Assembly (NCBI GenBank): GCA_025358255.1
Contig: JANYKC010000004.1
Span: forward strand, 124,001-188,000
Source of the DNA: Spirochaetaceae bacterium
GTDB taxonomy: Bacteria; Spirochaetota; Spirochaetia; Treponematales; Rectinemataceae
Direction: 5' to 3'
Length of the DNA stretch: 64,000 nucleotides
Positions 9,427 through 18,443 of this stretch are shown one piece after another. A program made the translations under genes and the position numbers. How positions within the stretch are numbered: position 1 is the stretch's first letter; each line of letters starts with the position of its first letter. The notes beneath the pieces are model-generated. The model saw only the letters and a program-made list of their open reading frames with translations. It did not search any database and had not been told where the DNA came from.

Positions 9427-10818
9427 TCACGCGCCGCGTTCCCGCTCCGACAGCAGGCCGCGGACAGGCACGGGCTGGGACTTCCCCTTTGCGGTTATTG
9501 AAAGATAGCCCTCGAACACGAAAGCCCCGGCGACCGCGGGGTCCGCGGCCAGGTCCTCGGAGACGAGTATCTGCCAAGGGCCGGCAGCCCCCTGGATGCG
9601 CGCCGCCGTGTTCACTGTGTCGCCAATGACCGTATGGTCCATGTGGTTGGGCGAACCGATATCGCCTTCCACGAGATCGCCGACATGGAGGCCGAAACCC
9701 AGGCGCAGGCCGTCGAGCTCCTCCGCGGCCGCCTTGGCGGCCTGCCTGATGCGAAGGGCCGCGCGCAAGGCATTGGCCGGATCCTCGAAGATGGCCATGG
9801 TCTCGTCGCCCACATACTTGTCCACCTCGCCGCATGATTCGGCGATGATCTCCTCCTGGAGCCCCAGGAGGCGGTTGAGCACGGTTATGACCCTTTCGGG
9901 CGGGGTGTTCTCCGAGTAGGAGGTGAAGCCGCGAACATCCGAGAAGAATAGGGTGAGGCGCCTCTTCCGGACGCCGGAGATCCCGCCCGACGCCCTTTCG
10001 CGGACCGCGCCGACCGTCGACTTCGATACATAGCGGGAAAGCTCGAAACGCTCCTTCAAGCCGGTGACCATCTCGTCGAAACGGGAGGCCATCGCGCCAA
10101 GCTCATCCTTGCCCCCCAGGCCAAGGCGGGCATCCAGGTCCCCCTGCCCCACCCTTTCCATGGCCTTGGAGACGCGAAGGACCGGCCTTATGACGGCGCC
10201 GCCGACACCGACGAGGAGGAGTCCCGACAGGAGGGCGAACGCCGCGAGGATGGCCAGGAATATGACCAGCTGGATCGTGCGGTAGCGGGCGGTGAGGAGG
10301 GCCATCGTGGCGGTGAAATCGAGCTTGACCTCCACAGCGCGGTAGTCCCCGTCGGCAAGGAGGATGGGAGCCACGATGTCCGCGTCCGTTTCCGACTTGC
10401 CGTCAGGGCCCACGCTCGGCTCGATGACGATGCGGAACGGGGCGCCGGCCAGGGCCTCGCGGATGTCGGCATGGGAGGAATAATCCGTGCCCGTCTCGCT
10501 CTCCGGATGCCCGATCTCGACCTTCGCCTCCTTGTTCACGAGGACGATCTTGCGGACCGTGAACTCTCCGGTCGTCGCGGCGAGCTTCGAGACGAACTCG
10601 AACTGCCGGTCCACCGCGACCTCGAAGGCCTTCTCGTCGCCCCCGTAGGCCAGGCCCTCGAGGTCATGGATCAGGTAGACGCCCACCGTCCGGGCGAGGG
10701 AAAAAAGCTGGGTCTCCGTGATGCGGTTGGCGAGGGGAGGGAACACCGCAAGAAGAAGGCCGACCGTGAAGGCGAAGGCCAGGAAAAACATCAGGGCGAG
10801 CTTGGAGCGCAGGCGCAT
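9427..10818 (-). CDS. Membrane-bound HAMP / class III adenylate-guanylate cyclase
   Basis: About 463 residues: transmembrane helix near residues 8-28, an extracytoplasmic sensor region to about 185, a second helix (QLVIFLAILAAFALLSGLLLVGVGG), a HAMP linker (RVSKAMERVGQGDLDARL), and a C-terminal class III cyclase domain. Metal-binding aspartates are present in LFFSDVRGFTSYSEN and VGDETMAIFED, and the catalytic VIGDTVNTAARIQ segment is intact, so it should make cAMP or cGMP in response to an external signal. The start at 10818 is fixed by GGAGG five bases upstream. It probably forms an operon with the lipid kinase. Confidence 0.9.
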   Translation of the reverse strand: MRLRSKLALMFFLAFAFTVGLLLAVFPPLANRITETQLFSLARTVGVYLIHDLEGLAYGGDEKAFEVAVDRQFEFVSKLAATTGEFTVRKIVLVNKEAKVEIGHPESETGTDYSSHADIREALAGAPFRIVIEPSVGPDGKSETDADIVAPILLADGDYRAVEVKLDFTATMALLTARYRTIQLVIFLAILAAFALLSGLLLVGVGGAVIRPVLRVSKAMERVGQGDLDARLGLGGKDELGAMASRFDEMVTGLKERFELSRYVSKSTVGAVRERASGGISGVRKRRLTLFFSDVRGFTSYSENTPPERVITVLNRLLGLQEEIIAESCGEVDKYVGDETMAIFEDPANALRAALRIRQAAKAAAEELDGLRLGFGLHVGDLVEGDIGSPNHMDHTVIGDTVNTAARIQGAAGPWQILVSEDLAADPAVAGAFVFEGYLSITAKGKSQPVPVRGLLSERERGA

Positions 10819-10850
10819 GGAACCTCCGTCGTTTTGGAGAGTGTAGGTCT

Positions 10851-11195
10851 TTGCGCGGCGCTTGCGCAAGTTGCCTGATTCCGTCGCTTGACACCGCAAC
10901 GGGGAACCGGGACCTCATACTCGCCCAGGCCTTCTGGCGCCTTGGCCTTTCCGTTCCGGCTTTCGCCCGCATGCGCCTGGCCATGGGCTTCGCCCCGACG
11001 GAAAGCGAGTCAGGCGCGGCGGCCGTGGCCTTCAACCGCGGTCTCTTTGATGCGGTGGCGGCCTTCTTCCGGGAAGCAGCCCTCCTCCATCGCAGCATGA
11101 AGGGCAGGAGCCGCCCCTTAGCCGGCAGCGGCCCCCTGGACGATGCCACGCTGCGCGAGGCCTCGCGCCAGTTCATGCACGGAATCTTCTCGTAG
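10851..11195 (+). CDS. Hypothetical protein, possibly a fragment
   Basis: A 114-codon frame starting with TTG. From about codon 20 it shows strong third-position G/C preference and a sensible helical composition (LILAQAFWRLGLSVPAFARM, AAFFREAALLHRSM), which suggests real coding. The first 15-20 codons look poor and lie in the promoter region of the divergent cyclase gene, so the true start may be internal or the gene may be a truncated remnant. I recognise no family. Confidence 0.35.
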   Translation: MRGACASCLIPSLDTATGNRDLILAQAFWRLGLSVPAFARMRLAMGFAPTESESGAAAVAFNRGLFDAVAAFFREAALLHRSMKGRSRPLAGSGPLDDATLREASRQFMHGIFS

Positions 11196-11444
11196 AACCA
11201 TGGTCGCGTTTCGCCCGCCTTCAAGGAGAACTCGGACCCTGGCGATATACCTGCCGGTACCCATAGGAGCGGCAGCAGTCCCACGGGAGCGCGGACGCCG
11301 TCTTCCGCCACGCGCATCCCTCGGCTGCTGTGGCGCGGCCCCGACCTGGCAGCCGCGAGATCCCTTCCCAAAGCTCCGGCACGGAGGAAAACGCTGACCC
11401 TGCCGCCCAGAGTATCGGGACCAACAACTCCGGGCGGCCCCAGG

Positions 11445-11465
11445 GCTGCCAAAAATATTGGCAGC
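11445..11465. promoter_or_regulatory. Perfect inverted repeat upstream of the glycyl radical operon
   Basis: GCTGCCAA and TTGGCAGC form a perfect 8-bp inverted repeat around a 5-base A/T spacer. It lies 13 bases before a TTGACA at 11478-11483 that could be a -35 box. No convincing -10 follows at the usual spacing. The repeat may bind a second regulator or activator, or be a short hairpin. Confidence 0.45.
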
Positions 11466-11514
11466 ACCGTAAAACCATTGACAGAACCTAGGTCCGGGTG
11501 CAGAGTTTCGGCTG

Positions 11515-11527
11515 GTGGTTTGACCAC
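11515..11527. promoter_or_regulatory. FadR/FCD-type operator, TGGT-N3-ACCA
   Basis: GTGGTTTGACCAC is a palindrome matching the GntR/FadR-subfamily consensus TNGTNNNACNA. It abuts the AAGGAGG ribosome site of the glycyl radical enzyme gene. The likely ligand is the GntR regulator encoded by the fourth gene of this operon (15941-16699), giving feedback control. The same half-sites occur at 27183-27193. Confidence 0.7.
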
Positions 11528-11538
11528 AAGGAGGAACA

Positions 11539-14025
11539 ATGGCCACGCTCAAGCAGCCTTACGGCCTTTCGCCCCGCGTCGAGCGCCTCAGGTCCTGGTA
11601 TTTCGAGGGAGCCGACCGAGGCTGGAACAACGAATACAGCGCCTGGACCACGGGCACTCCTTGGGACAGCCAGTTCAACGAGATCACCTACTACATCGTT
11701 CCCGAGGTCTACGCCCTCATCGGCGCCATGGCCTCCTCCTATCGCCTTTCCGCCAGGCCCGTCAAGCTCGCGGATGGCTTCTGGACCTTGAGCCTGCCGG
11801 AACGCCGCGCCTGGTTCGTGAAGGAAGTCATGACCAAGCACCTCCCGCGCGACTTCCTTCCAGGCGACCTCCTCTGCGGCGCGCGCTTCAACATCCAGAC
11901 CTCCCTCTGCTTCACGCAAAAGGAAGCCAAGGAATTCGACCGCTTGGTGCGCGGTAAAAACGGCGCGAGGGCGGCGGCCATCGGCTTCCACAACCACGGC
12001 TATGGCAACGCGGGCGCCACGAGCGGCCACCTTGTCCCCGGCTACCAGCGCGTGCTGGAGATCGGCTGGAAGGGCGTCCATGCCGAGCTCGAGGCCAGGT
12101 ACGCGCAATTGTCGGAGGCCGAGAGGAAGGGTCCGAAGGGCTGCCAGGTCAGGGCGATGACGACCTCCGCGACGATGGCGCGCGACCTGGCCGCCGCCTA
12201 CGCCGAGGACGCGCGGGTCCTCGCCACCAAGGCGGGCTCCACGCCACGCGCGGCCGAGCTTCGGGCGATGGCCCAAGTCCTGGATCGTGTGCCCTGGGAG
12301 CCGCCCCGGGATTTTCACGAGGCCATCCAGTCGCTCTGGCTCACCCACATGCTCGTGATGGCGGACGAGAACTATCCCGGCCCCGGGGTCTCCTTCGGGC
12401 GCGTGGACCAGTACCTCCTCCCCTACTGGGAAGCCTCCAAGGCCAAGGGCATGACCCGTGCCGAGGCCAAGGACATCCTTGGCTGCCTCTGGTTCCACTG
12501 CAACACCGCCTACGACGCCCAGATCCGCACGGGCAACAACGGCATCACCGCGGGCTTCGGCCAGCTCATCACCCTCTCGGGGCTCGGTCCCGACAGCAAG
12601 GACATGACGAACGACCTGACCATGCTCTTCCTCGAGGTGATCGACGAGATGTCCCCCATCCTCGAGCCCAAGCCCAACGTGCGCCTCCACCGCGGCACGA
12701 GCGAAGCCCTGCTGGACAAGGTCGTGGACATGATCGAGGGAAGCCAGGGCGCGCCCTTCCTCCTCAACTTCGACGAGCGCTCCATGGCCGGCATGATGCG
12801 GGAGGGGAAGGAAGGCGGGATCGGGAGGCTCATCCACAAGGACAATGTCCACGATTACGCGCCTGTCGGCTGCCTCGAGAACACGATGGTGGGCAACGAC
12901 CGCTCCGGCACGGTGGACTGCAACCTCAACCTCCTCAAGGCGGTGGAGCTCGCCCTCACCGGAGGGAAGGACCTCCTCCCCTTCACCGACGCGATGAGCG
13001 GCGTCACCGAGGAAATCGCCCAGGCCGGCCCCGCCACGGGGGACGCGCGGGACTTCACGGGCTGGGAGGGCTTCTGGGCGGCCTTCGAGGCGCAGGTCGC
13101 CTACATCGTGCGCGCCATCGTCGGGCTCTACGAGAAGTCCGAATCCATCCGCGCGGGCTTCTTCCCCACTCCCTACCTCTCCTGCCTCGTCAAGGGCTGC
13201 GCCGAGAGCGGCCGCGACGTGACCCAGGGCGGCGCACAGATAGGCTTTGTCACCGTGGAGGCCGTCACCTACGCGACGGCGGTGGACTCCCTCCTGGCCA
13301 TCAAGCACCTGGTCTTCGACCAGCACGACTGCACGATGGAGGAGCTCATGGACGCCTTGAAGGCGAACTGGAAGGGCCATGAGGCCTTGCGGGCCAGGGC
13401 GCTCAACAAGGCCCCCAAGTACGGCCGGGACGACGACGAGGCGGACGCCATGGCCAAGGCGGTGATGGACCTGTGGTGCGCACAGACCTGGAAGCACAGG
13501 ACAACGAGCACGGGAAGGCAATTCCGGCCCGGCATGCTCTCATGGAACTACTGGGCCGGCGACGGCTACATCATGGCGGCCAGCGCCAATGGCCGGGAGC
13601 GCGGGCAGTTCCTCTCGAACGCCATCTGCCCCTCCAACGGCGCCGACACCAATGGCCCCACCTCCAATTCCAACTCGGTGGGAAAGGTCCTGGGCGGCAG
13701 GTCGGCGGACAAGGGCGACTATGGCGATTACCTCAACTGCCTGCCCAACGGCGCATCGCACACGATCACCTTCAATCCCTCCATGCTCCGGGACGGGGAG
13801 CACCGCGCCAAGTTCAAGGCCTTCCTCCGCGGCTACGCGCAGAACGGCGGCACGGCCCTCCAGGTCAACATGCTCGACCCGGGGATGCTGCGCGACGCCC
13901 AGGCGCGGCCCCAGGAGTACCGCCACCTCCTTGTCCGTGTCACCGGCTACAACGCCTATTTCACGGGCATAGGCCGGGAGCTCCAGGACGAGGTCATCGC
14001 ACGGGTGAGCCATGGACGTTTCTAG
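11539..14025 (+). CDS. Glycyl radical enzyme, substrate unassigned
   Basis: An 828-residue glycyl radical enzyme of the PFL2/glycerol-dehydratase-like group. The thiyl-radical site is C445 in APVGCLENTM, with a glutamate two residues on (E447), as in eliminases and decarboxylases of the family rather than pyruvate formate-lyase, which has two adjacent cysteines. The glycyl radical is predicted at G803 in VRVTGYNAYF. A strong AAGGAGG precedes the ATG. The downstream gene encodes its activase. I cannot assign glycerol, diol, choline, isethionate, hydroxyproline or arylacetate as substrate from sequence alone. No microcompartment shell genes are nearby. Confidence 0.92.
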   Translation: MATLKQPYGLSPRVERLRSWYFEGADRGWNNEYSAWTTGTPWDSQFNEITYYIVPEVYALIGAMASSYRLSARPVKLADGFWTLSLPERRAWFVKEVMTKHLPRDFLPGDLLCGARFNIQTSLCFTQKEAKEFDRLVRGKNGARAAAIGFHNHGYGNAGATSGHLVPGYQRVLEIGWKGVHAELEARYAQLSEAERKGPKGCQVRAMTTSATMARDLAAAYAEDARVLATKAGSTPRAAELRAMAQVLDRVPWEPPRDFHEAIQSLWLTHMLVMADENYPGPGVSFGRVDQYLLPYWEASKAKGMTRAEAKDILGCLWFHCNTAYDAQIRTGNNGITAGFGQLITLSGLGPDSKDMTNDLTMLFLEVIDEMSPILEPKPNVRLHRGTSEALLDKVVDMIEGSQGAPFLLNFDERSMAGMMREGKEGGIGRLIHKDNVHDYAPVGCLENTMVGNDRSGTVDCNLNLLKAVELALTGGKDLLPFTDAMSGVTEEIAQAGPATGDARDFTGWEGFWAAFEAQVAYIVRAIVGLYEKSESIRAGFFPTPYLSCLVKGCAESGRDVTQGGAQIGFVTVEAVTYATAVDSLLAIKHLVFDQHDCTMEELMDALKANWKGHEALRARALNKAPKYGRDDDEADAMAKAVMDLWCAQTWKHRTTSTGRQFRPGMLSWNYWAGDGYIMAASANGRERGQFLSNAICPSNGADTNGPTSNSNSVGKVLGGRSADKGDYGDYLNCLPNGASHTITFNPSMLRDGEHRAKFKAFLRGYAQNGGTALQVNMLDPGMLRDAQARPQEYRHLLVRVTGYNAYFTGIGRELQDEVIARVSHGRF

Positions 14026-15073
14026 CCCTCCCGTATCGCTCGAGGAAGGCCTGGTGCTGCAGATTCAGCGCATGTCCACGGAGGACGGACCCGGCCTGCG
14101 GAGCACGGCCTTCCTCAAGGCCTGCCCCCTGTCCTGCGCCTGGTGCCACAATCCGGAGGGCATCTCCGCCAAGCCCGAAGTGGAATGGACGGCCGGCAAC
14201 TGCATCGCGGCCGGCACGAAGGACGGATGCGGCGCATGCGTCGCCGCCTGCCCTTCGCGCGCGCTGGCCAGGGACCCAAGCGGCGCCCTCCGGGTCGACC
14301 GCAGGGCCTGCGCGGCCGCCCAGGACAAGGGGGACTGCCGCCTCTGCGCGGCGGCCTGCCCCGCTGGCGCCGTCCAGGTCCTGGGCACGCGCTATTCGGC
14401 CTCGAGGCTCGCCGACGAGCTCGCGAAGGACAGCTCCTGGTTTTCCGGCTCCGACCGCGGAGGCGTGACCCTATCCGGCGGCGAAGCGAGCGCCCAGCCC
14501 GCCTTCGCCCGGGAGACCCTGCGGCTCCTCAAGGGAAGGGGCATCCACACCGCCTTGGACACCTGCGGTGTCGCGTCCTGGGAGAACCTCTGTTCCCTCT
14601 ACCCCTATGTGGACCTCCTCCTCTGGGACCTCAAGGAGAGCGACAGCGCCCTCCACGCGCGCTTCACGGGACTCGGGAACGAACGCATCCTGGAAAACCT
14701 AAAGAGGACCGCCGACTGGATGGGAAGCCACTCGTATCCCCGCGCGATGTGGATCCGCACCCCCGTGGTCCCTCGGGCGACGGACCGGGAGGACAACCTC
14801 CTGGCGATAGGCAAGGCGATCGCCCGCATCGCTGTGCCCCGCCTTGAGCGTTGGGAACTCTGCGCCTTCAACAACCTCTGCGCCGAAAAGTACCGGCGCC
14901 TGGACAAGGAATGGGAATACGCCACGAGTCCCCTCATGAAGGCACAGGACATGGACCGGCTCCTGGAAGCCGGCAAGCGCGGACTGGACACAGGAGCGTG
15001 GACGGGCGCCCAGGCGCCGTCCGTCGCGTGGACAGGCTCGACCGGTCCCGGGACCGGAAGGAAGGAAGCATGA
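14012..15073 (+). CDS. Glycyl radical enzyme activating enzyme (radical SAM)
   Basis: A 353-residue radical-SAM activase that installs the glycyl radical on its partner. The SAM-cluster motif is C38-x3-C42-x2-C45 (CPLSCAWC). A ferredoxin-like insert follows with two cysteine sets (C64, C73, C76, C80 and C100, C109, C112, C116) for two auxiliary 4Fe-4S clusters, as in activases of the dehydratase/decarboxylase group. VTLSGGEAS is the conserved SAM-binding segment. It overlaps the glycyl radical enzyme gene by 14 bases and its stop overlaps the next start (ATGA), so the operon is translationally coupled. Confidence 0.94.
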   Translation: MDVSSPPVSLEEGLVLQIQRMSTEDGPGLRSTAFLKACPLSCAWCHNPEGISAKPEVEWTAGNCIAAGTKDGCGACVAACPSRALARDPSGALRVDRRACAAAQDKGDCRLCAAACPAGAVQVLGTRYSASRLADELAKDSSWFSGSDRGGVTLSGGEASAQPAFARETLRLLKGRGIHTALDTCGVASWENLCSLYPYVDLLLWDLKESDSALHARFTGLGNERILENLKRTADWMGSHSYPRAMWIRTPVVPRATDREDNLLAIGKAIARIAVPRLERWELCAFNNLCAEKYRRLDKEWEYATSPLMKAQDMDRLLEAGKRGLDTGAWTGAQAPSVAWTGSTGPGTGRKEA

Positions 15074-15924
15074 GAGAAGAATTGTCCGAGAGCGACCTCG
15101 CGGCCTTCGCGCCGAGCGAGAAGATAGGCATAGTCGCCACGGTCACCGAGGCGGGCGAACCCCACCTCACGATCCTCACGACCCTGATGGGCAAAGGCGC
15201 GAAGGAACTGACCATCGGCGAGTTCTCCAGGGGCCAGGGCAAGGAGAACATGGCGAAAACCGGCAAGGTCGGCTTCCTCGTCATGGGCCTCGACCGGCGG
15301 CTGTGGCGCGGCAAGGCGCGATGGAGGCGCAGCGCGAAGGATGGACCTGAATACGTGGCCTACAACCGCCAGCCGATGTTCCGCTACAACACCTACTTCG
15401 GCATCAACACGGTGCACTACCTCGACCTCATCGGCATCGAGGGACCGCGGCCCCTCCCGATGGGCGCCATCGTCATCGGCTCCCTCGCCACGGCCGTCGC
15501 CGCGCCCTTCGCCCACCCCCGCGGCACCATTTCCGCCGGGCGGAAGGCGGCGGAGGGCGAAGCGATCATGCCCCCACCGGCCCTGCGTCTCCTTGACACC
15601 CTCGATTCCCTTTCCTTCCTCGGCGCGATCGACGCCGATGGCTTCCCGCGCGTCATCCCCATCGTGCAGGCCAGGAGCGCCGGGAGCAGGCGCATCGTCT
15701 TCACGCCCGGCGCGTGGAGGCAGGAACTCCTTTCCATCCCCATGGGCACGCGCGTGGCCATCCTCAGCATGAACCTCGGCATGGAGAGCTTCGTGTCGAG
15801 GGGCCGCCTCCTCCGGACGGCGGGACTTCTTGGCGTCGACCTTGATTGGCTGTACAACTCGGCCCCTCCCTGCCACGGGCAAGTCTACCCGCCCCGGCCC
15901 CTCGAAGCCTTCATTTCGCCCTGA
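15070..15924 (+). CDS. Pyridoxamine-phosphate-oxidase-like flavin split-barrel protein
   Basis: A 284-residue protein whose N-terminal half resembles the FMN-binding split-barrel fold (GIVATVTEAGEPHLTILTTLMGKG; GKVGFLVMGLDRRLWRG). The second half may be a repeat of the fold (LDSLSFLGAIDADGFPRVIPIVQA). Its ATG overlaps the activase TGA. A flavoprotein beside a glycyl radical enzyme could reduce the product, supply electrons to the activase, or protect against oxygen; none is shown by the sequence. Family assignment is moderate, function unknown. Confidence 0.65.
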   Translation: MREELSESDLAAFAPSEKIGIVATVTEAGEPHLTILTTLMGKGAKELTIGEFSRGQGKENMAKTGKVGFLVMGLDRRLWRGKARWRRSAKDGPEYVAYNRQPMFRYNTYFGINTVHYLDLIGIEGPRPLPMGAIVIGSLATAVAAPFAHPRGTISAGRKAAEGEAIMPPPALRLLDTLDSLSFLGAIDADGFPRVIPIVQARSAGSRRIVFTPGAWRQELLSIPMGTRVAILSMNLGMESFVSRGRLLRTAGLLGVDLDWLYNSAPPCHGQVYPPRPLEAFISP

Positions 15925-15940
15925 CAGGAGGCCGCGATAG

Positions 15941-16699
15941 ATGCAAGGAGCGAGAATACCCCGCCTTGAGGCCAAGTCGCTCAAGGCGCAGTGCATCGAG
16001 ACCCTCGAACGCCTGATCATCTCCGGCGAGCTCGCCGTCGGCGAGGTCGTGCCGCCCGAGCGCGACCTCGCAAAGCGCCTGGGCGTCTCCCGGCCCGTGG
16101 TGCACGAGTCCATGGTGGAGCTCGCCTCCAAGGGCTTCGTCTCGGTGGAGCCGAGGAGGGGAGTGCGCGTCAACGACTTCTGGCGCCATGGCACCCTCGC
16201 CATCTTCGAATCGATCGTCCTCCACAGCGACGGGATGTTTCCCGATGGGATCCTCGCAGACCTCCTTGGCTTCCGCGCCCTCATCGAACTCGAGGCCGTC
16301 CGGCTTGCGGTCCTGAGCAGGGCTGCCGGACACATCGATGGCTTGCGCGGAGTCCTCGCCGAGGAAGAAATCCTTCCAATCCCCTCAGGCGACGGCGATG
16401 GGGCAAGGGCGAGGACGGAACTCGACCTGCGCTTCCATCTTCTCCTCGCGGAGGCCTCAGGCAGCAGCATCCTCCCCCTCGTGATGAACTCCACCATCCC
16501 CGTCTACCGCAGCTATATCGCCCGCTTCTACGCCTCGAAACCGGATCTCGCCCTCGTGCGCGGCTTCCACCGAGACCTTGTCGCGGCGATCGCGGCCGGC
16601 GAAGGGGACAGGGCCCGGTCTGTCGCCCAAGCCATGCTCGATCATGGCGCGGTTATTGCACGCAAGGAGGCCTCCACCCGAGCCGGGGCCTTCGACTAG
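15941..16699 (+). CDS. GntR/FadR-subfamily transcriptional regulator of the glycyl radical operon
   Basis: A 252-residue regulator with an N-terminal GntR winged helix (GEVVPPERDLAKRLGVSRPVVHESMVELASKGFV, about residues 30-65) and a C-terminal FCD ligand-binding domain with metal-ligand-like residues (DLRFHLLLAEASG, FHRDLVAAI). It has an AGGAGG ribosome site and is the last gene of the operon. It is clearly paralogous to the GntR protein at 26414-27160, sharing SRPVVH in the recognition helix and FHRDLV near the C terminus. Its likely operator is the palindrome at 11515-11527. Confidence 0.9.
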   Translation: MQGARIPRLEAKSLKAQCIETLERLIISGELAVGEVVPPERDLAKRLGVSRPVVHESMVELASKGFVSVEPRRGVRVNDFWRHGTLAIFESIVLHSDGMFPDGILADLLGFRALIELEAVRLAVLSRAAGHIDGLRGVLAEEEILPIPSGDGDGARARTELDLRFHLLLAEASGSSILPLVMNSTIPVYRSYIARFYASKPDLALVRGFHRDLVAAIAAGEGDRARSVAQAMLDHGAVIARKEASTRAGAFD

Positions 16700-16703
16700 C
16701 TCT

Positions 16704-16730
16704 TTCTTTTTGGAGAAATTTGTTTATACT
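16704..16730 (+). promoter_or_regulatory. Candidate promoter of the lipid kinase-acyltransferase genes
   Basis: TATACT at 16725-16730 matches a -10 box. A poor T-rich -35 lies about 17 bases upstream. The ATG of the kinase follows only 11 bases after the -10, and no Shine-Dalgarno sequence is visible, so the transcript may be leaderless. Confidence 0.5.
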
Positions 16731-16741
16731 TTGCCTCCAAG

Positions 16742-17737
16742 ATGCATACCAACTACAAGATCATCCTGAATCCCACCGCGGCAAAGGGCAAGGCTGGTGA
16801 GCGCGCCCCGGAAATAGAGTCCCTCCTTGCCGCCAAGGGCATCAAGCACCAGGTCTTCATGACCAAGGCCGTCTGGCACGCCGCCGAACTCGCCAGGGAC
16901 GCCGCGGGCGAAGGCTACGACGTGGTCGTCGCCGCAGGTGGCGACGGGACGGCCAACGAGGTCATCAACGGCCTCATGCTTTCCATGGCCAGGGGCGAAA
17001 AGGCGCCTACCCTCGGCGTCCTGTCTGTCGGCAGGGGCAACGATTTCTCCTACGGCGCCGATGTGCCGAATGGACTCGAGGCCTGCGTCGAGGCCCTCCG
17101 CCTCGGCTCCGAAAGGCCCATGGACGTGGGCCGCGTGACCGGCGGCTTCTTTCCCGAAGGTCGCTACTTCGGCAACGGCATCGGCGTGGGCTTCGACACC
17201 ATCGTCGGCCTCGAAGCCGCCAAGATGAAGCATGTCCACGGCTTCATGGCCTACGTGTTCGGGGCGCTCCGCACCTTTGTCATCTACCCGAAAGCGCCGG
17301 CCATCACGCTCGACCTGGACGGGAACGCGGGTCCTGGCCCGAAAGGCCGGCATTTCGAGCTTCAAAGCCACCAGATATCCATCATGAACGGCAAGCGCAT
17401 GGGTGGGACCTTCTTCATGGCGCCCCATGCCTCCAACCATGACGGCCTCCTCGACCTCTGCCTGGCAGGCTGCCTTACCCGACGCGACATGATCGCCCTC
17501 ATCGCGGGCTACACGAAGGGCAGCCAGGCCAGCCACCCGAAGATCACATTGGGCCGCGCCACGCATTTTTCGATCCAGGCGCCAGGGGGCGGCCTCGTCT
17601 GCCATGCCGATGGCGAGACGATCTGCATCGACGGCAACTCCCTCGTCGTGGAATGCCTCCCCTCGAAGCTCAACATCATCCATGACGAAGCGACCGCAGC
17701 CGCGACCATCGCGCGCTGGGAGGAAGGGAAGGCGTGA
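16742..17737 (+). CDS. YegS/BmrU-type diacylglycerol kinase family protein
   Basis: A 331-residue cytosolic/membrane-associated lipid kinase. The N-terminal YKIILNPTAAKGKA strand-loop and VVAAGGDGTANEVINGL are the family's nucleotide-binding and catalytic motifs, and SVGRGNDF is the GTGND-like element. The C-terminal domain ends with HADGETICIDGNSLVVECLP, typical of the family. The GTGA overlap with the downstream acyltransferase gene couples the two, suggesting a phosphatidic-acid or other phospholipid salvage function. The start lacks a ribosome site. Confidence 0.9.
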   Translation: MHTNYKIILNPTAAKGKAGERAPEIESLLAAKGIKHQVFMTKAVWHAAELARDAAGEGYDVVVAAGGDGTANEVINGLMLSMARGEKAPTLGVLSVGRGNDFSYGADVPNGLEACVEALRLGSERPMDVGRVTGGFFPEGRYFGNGIGVGFDTIVGLEAAKMKHVHGFMAYVFGALRTFVIYPKAPAITLDLDGNAGPGPKGRHFELQSHQISIMNGKRMGGTFFMAPHASNHDGLLDLCLAGCLTRRDMIALIAGYTKGSQASHPKITLGRATHFSIQAPGGGLVCHADGETICIDGNSLVVECLPSKLNIIHDEATAAATIARWEEGKA

Positions 17738-18414
17738 AGCTCAGCGCCAGGGTGGTGACACCCCTCGTCCATTTCATCCTCGCACGCATCTGCCGGCTCG
17801 ACGAGGCGGAACTCGCCAAGGTGCCCAGGAAGGGGCCCCTCATCATCGTCGCCAACCATATCAACTTCCTCGAGGTGCCCCTCCTCTACGCATCCCTCCA
17901 TCCCCGCGGCATCGTCGGCCTCGTCAAGGCGGAAACCTGGGACAACGCCTTCCTCGGCTTCCTCGGGAAGGTATGGGAGGCGATTCCGCTCGACCGGTCG
18001 AGCACGGACACGAAGGCGATGAAGCTCGCCTTGGCCGCATTGGCGGCAGGGAAGATCCTTATCGTGGCGCCCGAGGGCACGCGAAGCGGCAACGGGCGCC
18101 TCCAGAGAGGGCATGGCGGCGTGGTCCAGCTGGCGGCGCGCAGCGGAGCGCCCATCCTTCCCATCGCCCACTTCGGAGGCGAGCGGTTCTGGGCCAACAT
18201 CAAGAAACCCAGGCGCACCAGGCTCACCTTTCGAGTCGGCGAGCTCCTCCACCTCAACCTGCCGGAAAGCGGCTTCTCGAAGAGCAGCCGGGCGGAGGCC
18301 ACGGACGAGATCATGCGCAGCATAGCCCAGCTTCTCCCCGCGAAGTACCATGGCGTCTATGCCATTGGCGTCGAAGCGCCCGGCCGTCACCTTTCCGGGC
18401 TCTCGTCCTTCTGA
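17734..18414 (+). CDS. plsC: 1-acyl-sn-glycerol-3-phosphate acyltransferase (PlsC-like)
   Basis: A 226-residue acyltransferase starting at a GTG that overlaps the kinase stop. Motif I is NHINFLEVP, where the usual acidic residue of NH-x4-D is a glutamate. Motif III is PEGTRSGNG. The family transfers acyl groups to lysophosphatidic acid at the membrane. The Asp-to-Glu change keeps the acid but is uncommon, so substrate preference may differ. With the kinase upstream it forms a small phospholipid module. Confidence 0.85.
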   Translation: MKLSARVVTPLVHFILARICRLDEAELAKVPRKGPLIIVANHINFLEVPLLYASLHPRGIVGLVKAETWDNAFLGFLGKVWEAIPLDRSSTDTKAMKLALAALAAGKILIVAPEGTRSGNGRLQRGHGGVVQLAARSGAPILPIAHFGGERFWANIKKPRRTRLTFRVGELLHLNLPESGFSKSSRAEATDEIMRSIAQLLPAKYHGVYAIGVEAPGRHLSGLSSF

Positions 18415-18443
18415 ACCCCTCTATTTCGGCCGATAATTTCCGT

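Larger units (their letters stand above)
11196..11538. other. Intergenic region upstream of the glycyl radical enzyme operon
   Basis: No convincing gene. Near its right end it holds an inverted repeat, a possible -35 box and a FadR-type palindrome, listed separately. The left part shows nothing I can name. Confidence 0.6.

Noticed and set aside
11488..13521. 677-codon minus-strand frame opposite the glycyl radical enzyme
   Set aside because: The plus strand has unmistakable glycyl radical enzyme motifs; the antisense frame has only Val/Gly/Glu/Arg-rich sequence.
11539..14025. Glycyl radical enzyme as pyruvate formate-lyase
   Set aside because: The active site is GCLEN with a single cysteine and Glu at +2, not the adjacent cysteine pair of PFL.
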